Origin: Elusimicrobiota bacterium | Lineage (GTDB): Bacteria; Elusimicrobiota; Elusimicrobia; FEN-1173 | Assembly: GCA_016706425.1 (NCBI GenBank) | Contig: JADJJR010000001.1 | Span: forward strand, 620,001 to 684,000 | Reading direction: 5' to 3' | DNA: 64,000 nt | Notes under the pieces: generated by a model | What the model saw: only the letters and a program-made list of their open reading frames with translations | Told to the model about the DNA's origin: nothing | The model's database searches: none | Translations under genes and position numbers: made by a program | Shown: positions 62,644 to 64,000 of the stretch, piece by piece | Layout of the letters: each line of letters starts with the position of its first letter | How positions within the stretch are numbered: position 1 is the stretch's first letter

Positions 62644-63614
62644 AACGCGCGCGTCGAGCCGGGATTCTCTTGATCGCCGGGGCGATCCCCTGGGCCCTCC
62701 GGGCCGTGGACTCGCGCACCGGCGGTTTGACCCTGTTGGAGACCGCCGACGCCCGCGCCACCGCCCTGGGCGAAGCCGCGACCGCCCTGACGGGGGATTT
62801 GAGCGGGGTGGCCTACAACCCGGCCGCCCTGACGACGATGGAATTTTCCCAGTTCTTGTCCCAATTTGAAACCTCCCCCGGCGAGGTGCGCACGGGGCTC
62901 CTGGCCGGCGGGTGGACCAATCAGCGGGTGGGTCTGGCCGCGTCGGTCGCCTACCTCGACGCCGGCACCATCGACATCGTGCCCACTCTGGGGCCGTCGG
63001 TCACCCGCCGCGCCCAGCAGGATTTCGTGGGGTCCCTGTCGGCGGGCGCGGCCCTGGCCGAGGGGTTCCGCGTGGGTGTCACGGGAAAATTCCTGACCTC
63101 CCGCCTGGCGGAGGAAGCTTCGGCCACCGCGGTGGCCGGCGACGCGGGTCTCTTGATCAATTTGTTTACCCCCGGCCTGCGGCTGGGCGCCTCGGCGCAG
63201 AACGTCGGATCGGGCGTGACCTACCGTTCCGTGGAAGACCCTCTGCCCACTTTCTACCGCGTGGGCCTGTCTTTCGAAGCGCGGTCGCCCGAGGAGGAGG
63301 CGTCCACTTTCGGCCTCGGCGGGCCTTGGTACATGCAGATGGGGCAGGGGCGTTCCCGTTTTTGGGGCGGCGCCGACGCCGTCGTCGACCGCTGGGGCAA
63401 CGTGGTCGGCGCGTTCGGTTTTGAGTGGGAGCTCGCCCGGCGCGCCGCGCTGCGGGTCGGCGGTCGCGTCGGGGGCGAAGACCCGGGCGTCACCGGCGGG
63501 GTGGGGGTTTGGCTGCAACGCTGGCGGGTGGACTATTCCATTCAATTGGTGGACGAGTTGACGGACCGCCACCGCTTCACGCTGTCCTATTTTTGGCGAA
63601 CCGACGGAGAGTAA
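62640..63614 (+). CDS. PorV/PorQ family outer membrane protein
   Basis: A 324-residue barrel with signal peptide (about 1-22) and clear family features. LLETADARATALGEAATALTGDLSGVAYNPAAL near the N-terminus is the PorV/UPF0164 hallmark. SLSAGAALAEGFRVGVTGKF, LRLGASAQNVG and a C-terminal aromatic strand (FTLSYFWR) also fit. It is coupled to the upstream secreted protein by ATGA. This is the second such pair in the window and suggests a shared export or surface-attachment role. Confidence 0.88.
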   Translation: MKRARRAGILLIAGAIPWALRAVDSRTGGLTLLETADARATALGEAATALTGDLSGVAYNPAALTTMEFSQFLSQFETSPGEVRTGLLAGGWTNQRVGLAASVAYLDAGTIDIVPTLGPSVTRRAQQDFVGSLSAGAALAEGFRVGVTGKFLTSRLAEEASATAVAGDAGLLINLFTPGLRLGASAQNVGSGVTYRSVEDPLPTFYRVGLSFEARSPEEEASTFGLGGPWYMQMGQGRSRFWGGADAVVDRWGNVVGAFGFEWELARRAALRVGGRVGGEDPGVTGGVGVWLQRWRVDYSIQLVDELTDRHRFTLSYFWRTDGE

Positions 63615-63620
63615 ACTTTT

Positions 63621-64000
63621 ATGCCGAAGCGCACCGACATTGAAACCATCCTGATCATCGGGTCCGGGCCCATCGTCATCGGCCAAGCCTGCGAGTTCGA
63701 TTATTCCGGGGCCCAGGCCGTGAAGGCGCTCAAGAAGGAGGGCTACCGCGTCGTCTTGATCAATTCCAACCCCGCGACGATCATGACCGACCCGGAGTTC
63801 GCCCACGCGACCTACGTGGAACCGCTGATTCCCTCCATGATCGAACGGATTTTGGAAAAGGAAAAACCCCAGGTCATTTTGCCCACCTTGGGCGGCCAAA
63901 CGGCCCTCAACCTCGCCGTGGAGTTGCACGAGCGCGGCAGCCTTCAAAAATACGGCGTGGAACTGATCGGCGCCAAGATCGACGCCATCAAGAAGGCCGA
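63621..64000 (+). CDS. carB: Carbamoyl-phosphate synthase large subunit (3' end outside window)
   Basis: The first 126 residues of CarB are visible. MPKRTDIETILIIGSGPIVIGQACEFDYSG, LINSNPATIMTDPE and LPTLGGQTALNL are diagnostic of the N-terminal ATP-grasp carboxyphosphate domain. It starts at ATG 63621, six bases after the PorV-like gene. The reading frame is open at the window edge. Confidence 0.97.
   Translation, partial: MPKRTDIETILIIGSGPIVIGQACEFDYSGAQAVKALKKEGYRVVLINSNPATIMTDPEFAHATYVEPLIPSMIERILEKEKPQVILPTLGGQTALNLAVELHERGSLQKYGVELIGAKIDAIKKA

Overview
The window is about 65% GC and densely coding. It looks like a Gram-negative, non-proteobacterial chromosome, most probably Elusimicrobiota or a relative such as Omnitrophota. 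This is inferred from two PorV/PorQ-type barrel genes each paired with a secreted protein ending in a FlgD-Ig-like domain, a type IV pilin-like gene, a thioester alpha-2-macroglobulin, a long two-part ThyX, and a very large multidomain membrane protein. No marker search was possible, so the phylum is tentative. Many consecutive genes overlap at ATGA, GTGA or TGATG junctions, so translational coupling is the rule.

Left part (1-17300): the end of a LysM/MltD-like transglycosylase and a phosphohexomutase. Next come two overlapping GGDEF genes, an orphan MalK-type ABC ATPase and an SH3-like secreted protein. A tRNA-Leu(CAA) follows with a duplicated tail, then radC, a VanZ-like gene, yjbQ, an unknown gene and rmuC. 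A secreted papain-family protease is coupled to a PorV-like barrel. The stretch closes with a frameshifted 4-cresol-dehydrogenase-like flavoprotein and a pilin-like gene.

Centre (17300-44500): a promoter and a chain of hairpins, two of them terminator-like, precede a 2,521-residue protein. That protein combines a TraB/ChaN-like region, a degenerate M50-like membrane region, and GlmS-like glutamine amidotransferase and SIS regions. Housekeeping genes follow: def-fmt, htpX, rlmN, a PASTA protein and rpe. Then come a 2,018-residue alpha-2-macroglobulin, a small lipoprotein, a possible PD-(D/E)XK protein, and a minus-strand porin / PstS-like binding protein / chemoreceptor operon. After tRNA-Ser(GGA) lie dinB, a DUF2914 protein and pabB, ending at a strong terminator.

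Right part (44500-64000): an NmrA-like oxidoreductase, then a minus-strand run rpsP-khpA-trmD-rplS-rnhB-yraN. rimM is absent from this run, which continues into three tandem diguanylate cyclase genes with nearly identical catalytic domains. A 162-bp palindromic element separates rpsP from ppc. A Xre/RES toxin-antitoxin pair has a palindrome over its -35 box. thyX, purA and carA follow, then a second secreted-protein/PorV pair inserted between carA and the start of carB.

Themes are cyclic-di-GMP signalling (five GGDEF proteins plus a chemoreceptor), envelope and secreted proteins, and unusual RNA or repeat structures near tRNA genes and in leaders. Several genes carry frame breaks. All of them fall in G or C runs, so assembly or sequencing error must be excluded before calling them pseudogenes.
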